From assembly GCA_031290235.1 (NCBI GenBank), contig JAITNX010000183.1, forward strand, positions 1 to 36,577: 36,577 bases of DNA, given 5' to 3'. The notes under the pieces were generated by a model that saw nothing but the letters and a program-made list of their open reading frames with translations, made no database searches and was not told the origin of the DNA. This document shows, piece by piece, positions 24,675 to 33,400 of the stretch (its first letter is position 1; the number at the start of each line of letters is the position of its first letter). This DNA is from Synergistaceae bacterium. GTDB taxonomy: Bacteria > Synergistota > Synergistia > Synergistales > Synergistaceae. A program made the translations under genes and the position numbers.

Positions 24675-25820
24675 TTGAGCCAGGCGGACCAGACGGTTCC
24701 TTTGAATGGCGTTTCCACAACAAAGGGTTTTACAACCGGCACGGCCGCGGCCGCGGCTGCCGTAGCCGCTGTGCGCTTCATGCAGGATAAAAACTGCAGC
24801 TGCGTAAACCTGAAGCTGCCGGGCAGCGCCGATATCATTATTCCAATAACCGGCTGCCGATTGACCGAAAAAGGAGCAGAGGCCTGGGTCACGAAGGATG
24901 GCGGCGACGATACGGACGTCACTAATGGGGCGGTCATAGTGTCGAGCGTCGAGGTAAGGGACGAGGGCGGTATAACTGTTCTTGGCGGCCCTGGCGTCGG
25001 AGTGGTCACGAGGCCAGGACTTCCCGTGCCGCCTGGAAGAGCCGCGATAAATGCGGGACCGATGGCCCTTATACGCAAATCGCTCGAAACTGAGTTTCCC
25101 AGCGGAAAGGGCGCCAGCGTATCGATATCAATCCCCGACGGAGAGGAGCTGGCGAAGCGCACGTACAACCCGAGGCTCGGCATAGTTGGGGGTCTCCCAA
25201 TAGTTGGAGCCGCGGGCGCCGCGCATCACTCGGCCTTGGATGATGCTGGGGGCGCCATGAAATCAGATCTGCAGAACCTCTCCGAGTCCGGCGCCTCTGC
25301 CGTCTGCCTGGTCCCCGGCAACTATGGCAGGAGGATGGCCATCATCCTGGGAGTGCCGGAAGTTATGATAGTGAACATCAACAACTTGGTGGGTGACGCT
25401 TTATCGATGGCCGGCAACCTTGGCTTCGAGAAACTTGTAATGATAGGGCAGATTGGAAAACTGTCAAAAATTGCGGCTGGCTCGCTCGATACCCACAGCT
25501 CCAAGAGCGATGGCCGCCTTGAGGCCCTCGCCGCTTATGCCGCGCTGTATGGAGCGAACCGTGAGATGATAGGGGAGATATTGAACAGCACGATGGCGGA
25601 CGAGGTCGCGTCCAGGATAGCCAGGACGGAGTGGGGCGCTGAGGCGCTGAGCGAGCTTGTGAGGCGAGTAGTCAGGACCGCGCTTTCGGCCGCGACCGGC
25701 ATTGTGGAGTGCGCATGTCAGACTTTCTCCCTGCCGGACAGGGAGCTTTCCCGGACGAATAATACGGATGCGCTAATAGAGGAGATAAAGGCCGAAGCCT
25801 ATACCCTCAAGAGGAGGTGA
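24675..25820 (+). CDS. cbiD: Cobalt-precorrin-5B (C1)-methyltransferase CbiD
   Basis: The 381-residue enzyme starts at a TTG with GGAGGG six bases upstream. CbiD signatures are present: STTKGFTTGTAAAAAAVAA at the N-terminus, PGVGVVTRPGLPVPPGRAAIN, the ISIPDGEELAKRTYNPRLGI segment, and a C-terminal TLKRR. It transfers a methyl group from SAM to C-1 of cobalt-precorrin-5B in the anaerobic (early cobalt insertion) cobalamin pathway. No other cbi or cob gene is within the window, so it is either the edge of a dispersed pathway or an orphan. The likely cobalamin need fits an anaerobe. Confidence 0.93.
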   Translation: MSQADQTVPLNGVSTTKGFTTGTAAAAAAVAAVRFMQDKNCSCVNLKLPGSADIIIPITGCRLTEKGAEAWVTKDGGDDTDVTNGAVIVSSVEVRDEGGITVLGGPGVGVVTRPGLPVPPGRAAINAGPMALIRKSLETEFPSGKGASVSISIPDGEELAKRTYNPRLGIVGGLPIVGAAGAAHHSALDDAGGAMKSDLQNLSESGASAVCLVPGNYGRRMAIILGVPEVMIVNINNLVGDALSMAGNLGFEKLVMIGQIGKLSKIAAGSLDTHSSKSDGRLEALAAYAALYGANREMIGEILNSTMADEVASRIARTEWGAEALSELVRRVVRTALSAATGIVECACQTFSLPDRELSRTNNTDALIEEIKAEAYTLKRR

Positions 25821-25990
25821 CAGCCGGGTTTGTCTCTTGATACCGGCTGATACCGAGAAGATTTTGCGATAATTGCTCAGCGGCACAGTGTCAATTAATA
25901 TCACAAGCAAACGTCGGCATTGATTTTGAGCTGGCCGCTTGCGAGTCTGAGAGGTAAACTGATATAGACGCCGAAAAACCGTACAGTGGA

Positions 25991-26815
25991 ATGGTATATG
26001 GACTGTTGGAGGAACTGTATTCCGACTACAACAGACGCGAATACGTCTCCCCCGATCCTTTGGAGTTCTTGTATCTATACGACTCCCCGGCAGACAGGGA
26101 AGTCGTTGGGCTGATAGCGTCTTCATTGGCTTATGGCCGTGTCGCGTCCATACTGGCGAGCGTGAGGCGGGTGCTGACAGTCATAGGCGAAAATCCGGCT
26201 GATACCCTTGCAAACGCCGACAGTGACAAACTGACGGAACGTCTCCATGATTTCAAGCATAGGTTCAATGACGGTTTAGAGGTGGCCCGTTTTCTATGTG
26301 GAATAGGGCGGGCGATTGCTGAACATGGCAGCCTGGAGAGACTGTTTTGTTCGGGAATGCGCGACGCGGATAGAGGACCTCGGCGCGGCGGCGATGGGAA
26401 CGATGGGAGAGCGGACGTACTGAGCGCAATGGACAATTTCGCATCATCCATTTTAGGCTATGCCGGGCTTGAATCCTCCCATTTGCTGCCGCGCGCCTCA
26501 AAGGGAAGCGCGTGCAAGCGCCTCGCCCTCTACGTCAGGTGGATGGCTCGGAGTGACGACGTCGACCCCGGAGGGTGGAGCAAAGTTCCCCCCTGCGATA
26601 TAATAGTCCCGCTCGACACTCACATGTTCCACATTGCGTCGGGCCTGGGTTTCACGTCCAGATCATCAGCCGACGGCAGGGCGGCTCAGGAGGCGACGGA
26701 TGCATTTCGAAGGTTGCGCCCGGATGACCCGGTGCGGTATGACTTTGCCCTGACGCGATTTGGGATCCGTACTGGAATGTCTGTGGATGATCTGTTGACC
26801 AGGTTTGCCATTTGA
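25991..26815 (+). CDS. TIGR02757 (DUF2400) family protein
   Basis: The 274-residue protein matches the TIGR02757 pattern: YNRREYVSPDPLEFLYLYDSPADREVVGLIASSLAYGRVASIL at the N-terminus, LGYAGLESSHLLPRASKGSACKRLALYVRWMAR in the middle and VPLDTHMFHIASGLGFTSR near the end. It is helix-rich and lacks signal or membrane segments. The function of the family is unknown. It starts 170 bases after cbiD and runs 45 bases before ppk1, so it may share the ppk1 transcript. Confidence 0.78.
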   Translation: MVYGLLEELYSDYNRREYVSPDPLEFLYLYDSPADREVVGLIASSLAYGRVASILASVRRVLTVIGENPADTLANADSDKLTERLHDFKHRFNDGLEVARFLCGIGRAIAEHGSLERLFCSGMRDADRGPRRGGDGNDGRADVLSAMDNFASSILGYAGLESSHLLPRASKGSACKRLALYVRWMARSDDVDPGGWSKVPPCDIIVPLDTHMFHIASGLGFTSRSSADGRAAQEATDAFRRLRPDDPVRYDFALTRFGIRTGMSVDDLLTRFAI

Positions 26816-26860
26816 TCGCAGCTTGGCATTGAGCGGAATGGATCGGGGAGGCTGAGGCCG

Positions 26861-29014
26861 GTGGAGACTGCCGAACTGGCAAAAAAAACCGAAAAGACTG
26901 AGAAGGAAAAGGCCGAGACGCCAGAGGAGTTAAGTCCATATATAAACAGGGAGCTGAGCTGGATTCGTTTTAACAGCCGCGTACTCGATGAGGCCACGGA
27001 CAGGACGAAGCCCCTGCTTGAGCGTGTCAAATTTCTGGCGATTTTTTCGAACAACCTGGACGAGTTCTTTATGATTCGCGTCTCCGGATTGGCCAAACAG
27101 CTCCGCAGCGGCGTCGTAGATCTTCCCCCGGATGGGCTGACCCCGGCTATGCAGCTTGCCGCCATAAGGCGCGGATTGATGCCGGATCTCAAGAGACAGC
27201 TCGACTGCTGGCACAACGACGTGCTGCCGGAGCTGATGAAAAATGGCATAGAGGTACTCGACTACAAGGAATTGAAGGACAAACAAAAAAAATATCTGGA
27301 CAATTATTTCAAGAACGACGTGTTCCCCACCTTGACGCCTTTGGCGTTCGACCCTGGGCACCCCTTCCCGCACATCTCGAACCTAAGCCTGAATTTTGCG
27401 CTGGCCCTGAGGGACGAAGGTAAGCGGGAGTTCTTCGCCAGGCTGAAGATACCGGAGTCATTCCCGAGGCTTATTCACCTCCCGCCAGAGACGGAGGACA
27501 AGATGGAAAAGATGGGCTTGAGGCACGTCCCGAGGGTCGATAGGTTTGTATGGCTCGAGGACGTCATAGAGTCGAATCTGAGCATGCTTTTCTCCGGGAT
27601 GAAGATAATCGACGCGGTCCTCTTTCGCGTAACCCGGGACGCGGACTACGAAATAGAGCTGGACGAGGCGGAGGATCTGCTCCACTCCATTAGCGAGATA
27701 GTCGACAGAAGGCGTTTTGGCAGCGTCGTGAGGCTGCAGATAGAGAAGGATTCGCCAAAGCGGATAAGGGAGATCTTGGTCCGCAACCTCGAACTCGATC
27801 TCTTTCAGGTTTACTCTCTGAAGGATCCAACCGGAATGTCGTCGCTAATGCAGCTATGCAAGCTTGACCGGCCGGACCTCAAGGATCCTCCGTTCTCTCC
27901 CGTCAACCCCCTCGAGTTCAAGGACACCAGAGGCATGTTCCACGCTATAGCGACTCAGGATATATTCCTCTATCACCCATACGACAGCTTCATACCAGTG
28001 ATAGATTTTATAAGAGAGGCGTCGAAGGATCCGGATGTGCTGGCGATCAAGCAGACACTTTACCGCGCTGGGGCGAACTCGCCGATAGTGGCGGCTCTCA
28101 AGGAGGCATGTCAGAGGGGAAAGCAGGTAGCGGCGCTGGTGGAGCTCAAGGCCCGTTTCGACGAGGAGAACAATATAGGCTGGGCCAAGTCGCTGGAGAG
28201 CGCCGGAGTGCACGTTGTATATGGTTTCGTCGGCCTCAAGACTCACGCGAAGCTCTGCCTGGTTGTGCGTCGCGAGAAAAGCGGCATAAAGCGCTACGTT
28301 CACATGGGAACCGGCAACTATAACTCGATCACTGCCGGGATTTACTCCGATTTCGGTCTCTTCACCGCCAGCCAGGACATTGGCGCTGACGTCTCCGACC
28401 TATTCAACGTCCTGACAGGATACTCGAAGCAGAAGGAATACAAAAAACTTCTGGTGGCCCCTCATACTCTGCGGCGCGAGATAATTGCCCGAATCGAAAG
28501 GGAGATAGAGTCCCACGCGCAGAATGGCAATGGCCGCATCATGTTCAAGCTCAACTCCATATCGGACAAGGAGAGCATAGACGCGCTCTACAGGGCTTCA
28601 CAGGCTGGGGTGAGCGTCGGTCTCCAGGTGCGGGGTATATGCTGTCTCAGGCCCGGCGTAAATGGGCTGTCCGAGAATATTACCGTCACCAGCATAGTTG
28701 GGCGGTTTTTGGAGCACACGAGGGCATTTTACTTCCACAACAACGGACAGGACGAGCTGTACCTTGGCAGCGCCGATCTGATGCCGCGCAATCTCGACCG
28801 CAGGGTCGAGACTCTGTTTCCGGTGGAGGACGCCGCCATCCGCCAGAGGATACTTAACGTGATACTTCCCGTTCACCTCAGGGATAATGTCCAGTGCAGC
28901 GTTTTGAACCCCTGGGGCGAGTACGAGAGGCTGAACCAGCCGGAAGACGGCGTTCGCGTGGACTCGCAGCAGTGGATGGTGGACAATCCGAGGATGGTCT
29001 TCGCGGATGAATGA
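26861..29014 (+). CDS. ppk1: Polyphosphate kinase 1
   Basis: The 717-residue enzyme starts at a GTG preceded by GGGGAGG (nine bases). PPK1 motifs: YINRELSWIRFNSRVLDEA and ILKFLA-like KFLAIFSNNLDEFFMIRV (N and head domains). The two phospholipase-D-like catalytic domains carry the expected histidines in LKTHAKLCL (H462) and FLEHTRAFYF (H619), plus YVHMGTGNYN. It polymerises the gamma-phosphate of ATP into polyphosphate, reversibly, at the membrane. Its stop overlaps the start of a CHAD-domain gene by 8 bases, so the two are translationally coupled and most likely act on the same polymer. Confidence 0.96.
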   Translation: METAELAKKTEKTEKEKAETPEELSPYINRELSWIRFNSRVLDEATDRTKPLLERVKFLAIFSNNLDEFFMIRVSGLAKQLRSGVVDLPPDGLTPAMQLAAIRRGLMPDLKRQLDCWHNDVLPELMKNGIEVLDYKELKDKQKKYLDNYFKNDVFPTLTPLAFDPGHPFPHISNLSLNFALALRDEGKREFFARLKIPESFPRLIHLPPETEDKMEKMGLRHVPRVDRFVWLEDVIESNLSMLFSGMKIIDAVLFRVTRDADYEIELDEAEDLLHSISEIVDRRRFGSVVRLQIEKDSPKRIREILVRNLELDLFQVYSLKDPTGMSSLMQLCKLDRPDLKDPPFSPVNPLEFKDTRGMFHAIATQDIFLYHPYDSFIPVIDFIREASKDPDVLAIKQTLYRAGANSPIVAALKEACQRGKQVAALVELKARFDEENNIGWAKSLESAGVHVVYGFVGLKTHAKLCLVVRREKSGIKRYVHMGTGNYNSITAGIYSDFGLFTASQDIGADVSDLFNVLTGYSKQKEYKKLLVAPHTLRREIIARIEREIESHAQNGNGRIMFKLNSISDKESIDALYRASQAGVSVGLQVRGICCLRPGVNGLSENITVTSIVGRFLEHTRAFYFHNNGQDELYLGSADLMPRNLDRRVETLFPVEDAAIRQRILNVILPVHLRDNVQCSVLNPWGEYERLNQPEDGVRVDSQQWMVDNPRMVFADE

Positions 29015-29987
29015 CGGATTTAAAATCTCAGCATACGCTGTAAATTCGATACTCGATCGAATAGACCCGCTGATCCGCGAGATATCTGGCGTACTAGCGG
29101 GAGTCGATCCTGAGTGCCTGCACAGGATGCGCGTGGGCTCCCGCCGTCTGAGAATGGCGCTTCGCCTGCAGGCGGAATACGCCGGTCTGCCAGACTCGCC
29201 AGCGTTCTCAAGGCTGATTCGCCTCGTGACGCGCACTCTGGGCGAGGCCAGGGATCTGGACGTTCAGATAATGTGGCTGAAGGAATTTCTTAACTCCTGC
29301 ACGACCAACGAAAAGGCCGGGGTGAGCCGCCTGATACTCCGCCTGTCCCAGGAGCGGGAGAGCATTCAGCCGCGCATAGCGCTGACCATTTCGGACATCA
29401 CGGACGACCCCGTGTTTAAAAAGACCACGGAAGCGCTTCGCCTGGCCCGCCTCGACGCTGAGATGAGCGGCATAACCACGGCAAACAGCGACGTGGAGCA
29501 CGCGACAAGGGCTATCAACCTGCAGCTCGACTCCGTCATTCAGCACTCCATGTCGTTGATGACGCCTGAAGCTCACGAGGGCCACCACAGAATGCGCATA
29601 GAGGTGAAGCGCCTGCGCTACGCCATGGAGATCTCCATGGGTGTATATGGGGTGGTCGAGAAGGAGTTGGACGGCTATATGGCCGTTGTGAAGAAATTGC
29701 AGGCCATGCTGGGCGTGCTTCACGACGCCGACGTCTGGATAGGCCGCATCCCGGAGATGTCCGCCGCCGAACTGGAGCGAACAAAAAAATACTTCGGCGC
29801 CCCCACGAACTTCAGCCGCCTCTCCCCCGGCTATGATGCCATAGCCCGTGACAGGCTCCGGTTCAGGGAGGAACAGTACGAAAGGGCGCTTAACTTCTGG
29901 AACGAAACCGTGGACTCCGGGAGATGGAAGGAGTTCAGGGATCTGCTGCTGAGGACGTACAGGGAGATAGTGGGAATGCAGGGGTGA
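29007..29987 (+). CDS. CHAD domain protein (polyphosphate-binding)
   Basis: The 326-residue helical protein shows two related helical halves with the conserved basic motifs HRMRVGSRRLRMALRL (about 40-55) and HRMRIEVKRLRYAMEIS (about 195-210). CHAD domains bind polyphosphate through such rows of lysine and arginine and are often coded beside ppk genes or fused to CYTH phosphatases. There is no CYTH part here. It overlaps ppk1 by 8 bases. The name 'conserved histidine' fits the two H residues seen. Binding to polyphosphate, and possible targeting to granules, is inference from the family and the coupling. Confidence 0.88.
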   Translation: MNDGFKISAYAVNSILDRIDPLIREISGVLAGVDPECLHRMRVGSRRLRMALRLQAEYAGLPDSPAFSRLIRLVTRTLGEARDLDVQIMWLKEFLNSCTTNEKAGVSRLILRLSQERESIQPRIALTISDITDDPVFKKTTEALRLARLDAEMSGITTANSDVEHATRAINLQLDSVIQHSMSLMTPEAHEGHHRMRIEVKRLRYAMEISMGVYGVVEKELDGYMAVVKKLQAMLGVLHDADVWIGRIPEMSAAELERTKKYFGAPTNFSRLSPGYDAIARDRLRFREEQYERALNFWNETVDSGRWKEFRDLLLRTYREIVGMQG

Positions 29988-30082
29988 TGAGAGTTTGGAG
30001 GGAGAGCGCCGCGTACCGATAAAATGAATATCGACCCCAAAAGCAGAGTGCAACAAAGGAGGTATTAAAAGAATCCAAAGGA

Positions 30083-31033
30083 ATGAAAAAACACAAGCGT
30101 AAGTTGATGTTGTTGCTGAGAATATTTATTTCTGTCGCCTGCCTTGCTTACGTATTATGGGGGATAGACCTAGGTCTTCTTTTCAAGAGCTTGTCCTCGT
30201 ATCCAATTTATGCCGTTCCGGTAACCGCCATTATCTTCTTCGTGAATGTAATTTTACAGGCACTCCGCCTGTCTTTGCTCTTCGAGCGGAGGTTGCCGTT
30301 CTGGGGTTCGCTCAAATCGGTAATCATAGGCCTGGGACTCAATAATATACTTCCGGCAAAGGGGGGAGAAATAGCCAAGATAATGTATATTAACAAGTCG
30401 TGCGGGAAATCCGCTTCTGAATCATTTGCTTGCGTTGCTTGCGAAAGATTTTTTGATGCGAATTTTTTGTATATTTTCTCCGCGCTCATGCTCCGCGAAT
30501 GGCTGCCCCCGTCTGCGATCAGCAAAATAGGCGTTTTTTTTGTGGCGTGCTGGGGGGCATTCGTGTATTTTCGATTTTTCCCGCATGTTTTTGAGCGTAT
30601 ATGGGCGAAAATCCCCAAAATCCATGGCTCAGAGTTCTTAAATGGCCTAAAAAAAAGTTTTTTATATGAGCTTACGGCGCGCAAACTTTTTGTCGCGGCG
30701 ATAATGAGCCTGGTCGTATGGCTGTCGTATGGGTTTTATTCTTTATATGTCTTCTTGATTTTGGGCAACTTGCGCCTGAACTTTTTCAGCGCGATAACCG
30801 TATTTTTAATCTCCGCGGCGGGCCAGCTCCTGCCGTCTTCGCCTGGTTCTCTGGGGGTCTTCGAGGCCTCGGTGGTATGGGGCATGTCTTTATTTGGAGT
30901 GGAGCGGGAGGCGGCGCTTGGTGTCGCATTTCTCCTTCGTGTGATACAATTTCTGCCGACCCTGGCAGCTATTTTTATTTTTTTTAAGACGCCTGGATTT
31001 AGCATTTTCAAGAAAAGAGACACCCATTTCTGA
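30083..31033 (+). CDS. Lysylphosphatidylglycerol synthase TM region / UPF0104 family membrane protein
   Basis: The 316-residue protein is mostly hydrophobic, with about eight membrane helices, and has the UPF0104 pattern: RLSLLFERRLPFWGSLKSVIIGLGLNNILPAKGGEIAKI, then ACERFFDANFLYI and AAGQLLPSSPGSLGVFEA. The family includes the flippase part of MprF and proteins linked to glycan or lipid transport. In this setting a lipid-glycan flippase or polysaccharide-export role is possible. A strong AAAGGAGGT site lies 19 bases before the ATG, oddly far; a second AAAGGA sits directly against the ATG. The gene is richer in A and T than its neighbours to the left. Confidence 0.8.
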   Translation: MKKHKRKLMLLLRIFISVACLAYVLWGIDLGLLFKSLSSYPIYAVPVTAIIFFVNVILQALRLSLLFERRLPFWGSLKSVIIGLGLNNILPAKGGEIAKIMYINKSCGKSASESFACVACERFFDANFLYIFSALMLREWLPPSAISKIGVFFVACWGAFVYFRFFPHVFERIWAKIPKIHGSEFLNGLKKSFLYELTARKLFVAAIMSLVVWLSYGFYSLYVFLILGNLRLNFFSAITVFLISAAGQLLPSSPGSLGVFEASVVWGMSLFGVEREAALGVAFLLRVIQFLPTLAAIFIFFKTPGFSIFKKRDTHF

Positions 31034-31049
31034 GGGCGGTGTTATTCGT

Positions 31050-32489
31050 ATGTGGACAGAGGACGAGGCATTCAAAAAATATACAGCGGAGCGCGTGCTC
31101 AACTGGGATAAGGCGGCTTCGGCGGGGCGTGAAAAACGTTGGCCGCGGTACTACAGGAATCAGCTTGCCAGGACATACCGCTTCTGTATACCGGAAGGCG
31201 CGAGCGTTCTCGAACTCGGTTGCGGCAGGGGCGACCTCATTGCTTCGCTCAAACCGTCGGCGGGTGTCGGCGTTGATTTCTCGCCCGAGATGATAAAAGA
31301 AGCCAGGAAGCGCCATCCAAACCTGAAGTTTATATGCTGCGACGCCCACTCCATTGATATTGAAGGCAAGTTTGATTTTATAATTATGTCCGATTTGCTG
31401 AACGACGCATGGGATGTTCAGCAGGTCTTGACGGCGATCCGCCCGCTTTGCCACAATGAGACCAGGCTCATCTTCAATTTTTTCAGCCATCTCTGGAGGG
31501 GGCCGCTGAACTTTGTGCGCAGGCTAGGTCTTGCAAATCCCACTCTCCAGCAAAACTGGCTTACCAGAGAGGACATGACGAATCTGCTATATCTGTCAGG
31601 TTACGAGGTTTTTCGTTCGTGGCCCGAGTTTTTGACGCCATTCAATATTCCGCTGTTGTCCGGTTTTTCGAATAAATGCCTCGCTAAAATATGGCCCTTT
31701 AAATCATTCGATCTCGCAAATTTCATGATAGCGCGTCCGCTGCAGTCCGTGCGCCAAAAATGGAAGGACTCCTCTCCGACTGTCAGCGTCCTCGTCGCGG
31801 CCCGCAACGAGGCGGGAAATATCGGGGCTATACTGGACAGGGTACCGGAGATGGGAGGCGGCACGGAGATCATTTTTGTCGAGGGCAACTCGACCGACAA
31901 CACTTATGACGTCATAGAAAATGCCATCAAACATACGAGCCGAAATTGCGTCCTGTACAAACAAGCCGGAAAGGGGAAGGGGGATGCGGTGCGGACTGGG
32001 TTTGCAAAGGCCAAAGGGGATATCCTGATGATCCTGGACGCCGATATTACTGTGCCGCCGGAGGATTTGCCTAAGTTCTACGACGTAATTTACTCCGGAC
32101 AGGCCGAGTTTGTGAACGGTGTAAGGCTGGTCTATCCCATGGAAAAACGCGCGATGCGATTCTTTAACCTTCTTGGCAACAAATTTTTCAGCGGCGCTTT
32201 CTCCTGGCTGCTGGGCCAGACACTGAGGGACTCTTTGTGCGGGACCAAGGTATTGACCAGGCTAAACTATGAACGGATAGTGCAAAACAGGTCATATTTT
32301 GGAGATTTTGACCCGTTCGGAGACTTCGACCTCTTGTTTGGCGCCGCGAAGTTGAACCTTAGGATAGTGGACATGCCGGTCCGGTATCGGGACAGAGTAT
32401 ACGGCGAAACCAACATACAGCGCTGGCGGCACGGTTGGATGCTGCTGAAGATGGTGGCGTGCGCCGCGTTTAAAATAAAATTTGTGTAA
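31050..32489 (+). CDS. Fused SAM methyltransferase and family-2 glycosyltransferase
   Basis: This 479-residue protein has two enzymes in one chain. The first half (about 1-215) is a class I SAM-dependent methyltransferase with motif I VLELGCGRGDLIASL and a downstream acidic loop VGVDFSPEMIKEARKRHP. The second half (about 240-479) is a GT2-like (DPM1-type) domain: VSVLVAARNEAGNIGAILDR, IIFVEGNSTDNTYDV, ADITVPPEDLP with the metal-binding DADI, and GDFDPFGDFDLLF. No membrane helix is obvious. It probably adds a sugar, for example to a lipid carrier, and modifies it. It starts 16 bases after the flippase gene. Confidence 0.88.
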   Translation: MWTEDEAFKKYTAERVLNWDKAASAGREKRWPRYYRNQLARTYRFCIPEGASVLELGCGRGDLIASLKPSAGVGVDFSPEMIKEARKRHPNLKFICCDAHSIDIEGKFDFIIMSDLLNDAWDVQQVLTAIRPLCHNETRLIFNFFSHLWRGPLNFVRRLGLANPTLQQNWLTREDMTNLLYLSGYEVFRSWPEFLTPFNIPLLSGFSNKCLAKIWPFKSFDLANFMIARPLQSVRQKWKDSSPTVSVLVAARNEAGNIGAILDRVPEMGGGTEIIFVEGNSTDNTYDVIENAIKHTSRNCVLYKQAGKGKGDAVRTGFAKAKGDILMILDADITVPPEDLPKFYDVIYSGQAEFVNGVRLVYPMEKRAMRFFNLLGNKFFSGAFSWLLGQTLRDSLCGTKVLTRLNYERIVQNRSYFGDFDPFGDFDLLFGAAKLNLRIVDMPVRYRDRVYGETNIQRWRHGWMLLKMVACAAFKIKFV

Positions 32490-32537
32490 TACGCAAAAAA
32501 GTTGAACGCCGAATGATACAAATTCATCATCTTCCCG

Positions 32538-33299
32538 ATGTCGATTGCTGAGGTTGTGGTTAATATGGAACAGAGCAGAACAAAAAAAGAAGAACAAGAG
32601 GTTTTGCACGGCAAATGGCTTACGGAAAATGACCCTATTTACCAGTGGGGATGGGGCACTCCGGCCGGGCAAAGACGCGCGTCGAGAAGGGGGGCGCTTA
32701 TAGCGGTCGGGGCAGGCCTAAAAGATAACATGACGGCACTGGAGATCGGATGCGGCACCGGCATGTTCACGGAAATGTTTTCATCTTACGGGGCGCATAT
32801 ACTCGCCGTCGATCTTTCTCCAGATCTGCTGGAAGCCGCGAGGAAACGCAATCTGCCAAAGGACAGGGTTGAATTTTTGGAAATCCCCTTCGAAAGATGC
32901 GATGAAAAAGGGCCGTTTGACGCAATAATAGGCTCGTCTGTGCTCCATCATTTGGTTTGCGACATTGCTTTCAAGAAAATATATGATTTGCTCAAGCCAG
33001 GCGGCGTGATGAGCTTTTGCGAACCCAACATACTCAATCCGCAAGTGGGGTTCTGTTTGAAATTCAGGAAATATTTTCCGGAATACTCTCCGGATGAAAC
33101 CGCTTTTGTAAGGTGGAAATTATCCAAACAGCTCAAAATAGCCGGTTTTTCGGATGTCAAAATCAAGCCGTTTGACTGGCTTCATCCGGCGGTGCCTAAA
33201 ACATTGATTCCCATGGTTAAGGCGTTGGAATATGCCTTGGAGCGATTTCCAGGAATCCGTGAATTTTTCGGTTCCCTTTGGATCGTCGCGAAAAAATGA
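32538..33299 (+). CDS. Class I SAM-dependent methyltransferase
   Basis: The 253-residue protein has the Rossmann motif ALEIGCGTGMFTEMFSSYG, then AVDLSPDLLEAARKRNLP, a DAIIGSSVLHHLV segment and LLKPGGVMSFCEPN, all typical of small-molecule methyltransferases. The start at 32538 or the ATG at 32565 (MEQSRTKKEEQ) are both possible; neither has a strong ribosome site. It lies 48 bases after the fused enzyme and shares its AT-rich character, so it probably acts in the same glycan pathway. Confidence 0.82.
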   Translation: MSIAEVVVNMEQSRTKKEEQEVLHGKWLTENDPIYQWGWGTPAGQRRASRRGALIAVGAGLKDNMTALEIGCGTGMFTEMFSSYGAHILAVDLSPDLLEAARKRNLPKDRVEFLEIPFERCDEKGPFDAIIGSSVLHHLVCDIAFKKIYDLLKPGGVMSFCEPNILNPQVGFCLKFRKYFPEYSPDETAFVRWKLSKQLKIAGFSDVKIKPFDWLHPAVPKTLIPMVKALEYALERFPGIREFFGSLWIVAKK

Positions 33300-33400
33300 G
33301 CGATATGTGTGGTTGGCGGTGGATTGAAAATTGCTCAAGAGATTAGCGAGAGCATATTTGCATATAATGACGGATTAAATTCGGAAGGAGTTACCGGCAA

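Noticed and set aside
25821-25849. CAGCCGG / CCGGCTG pair after cbiD as a terminator
   Set aside because: Loop of 15 bases and no T tract; too weak to call.
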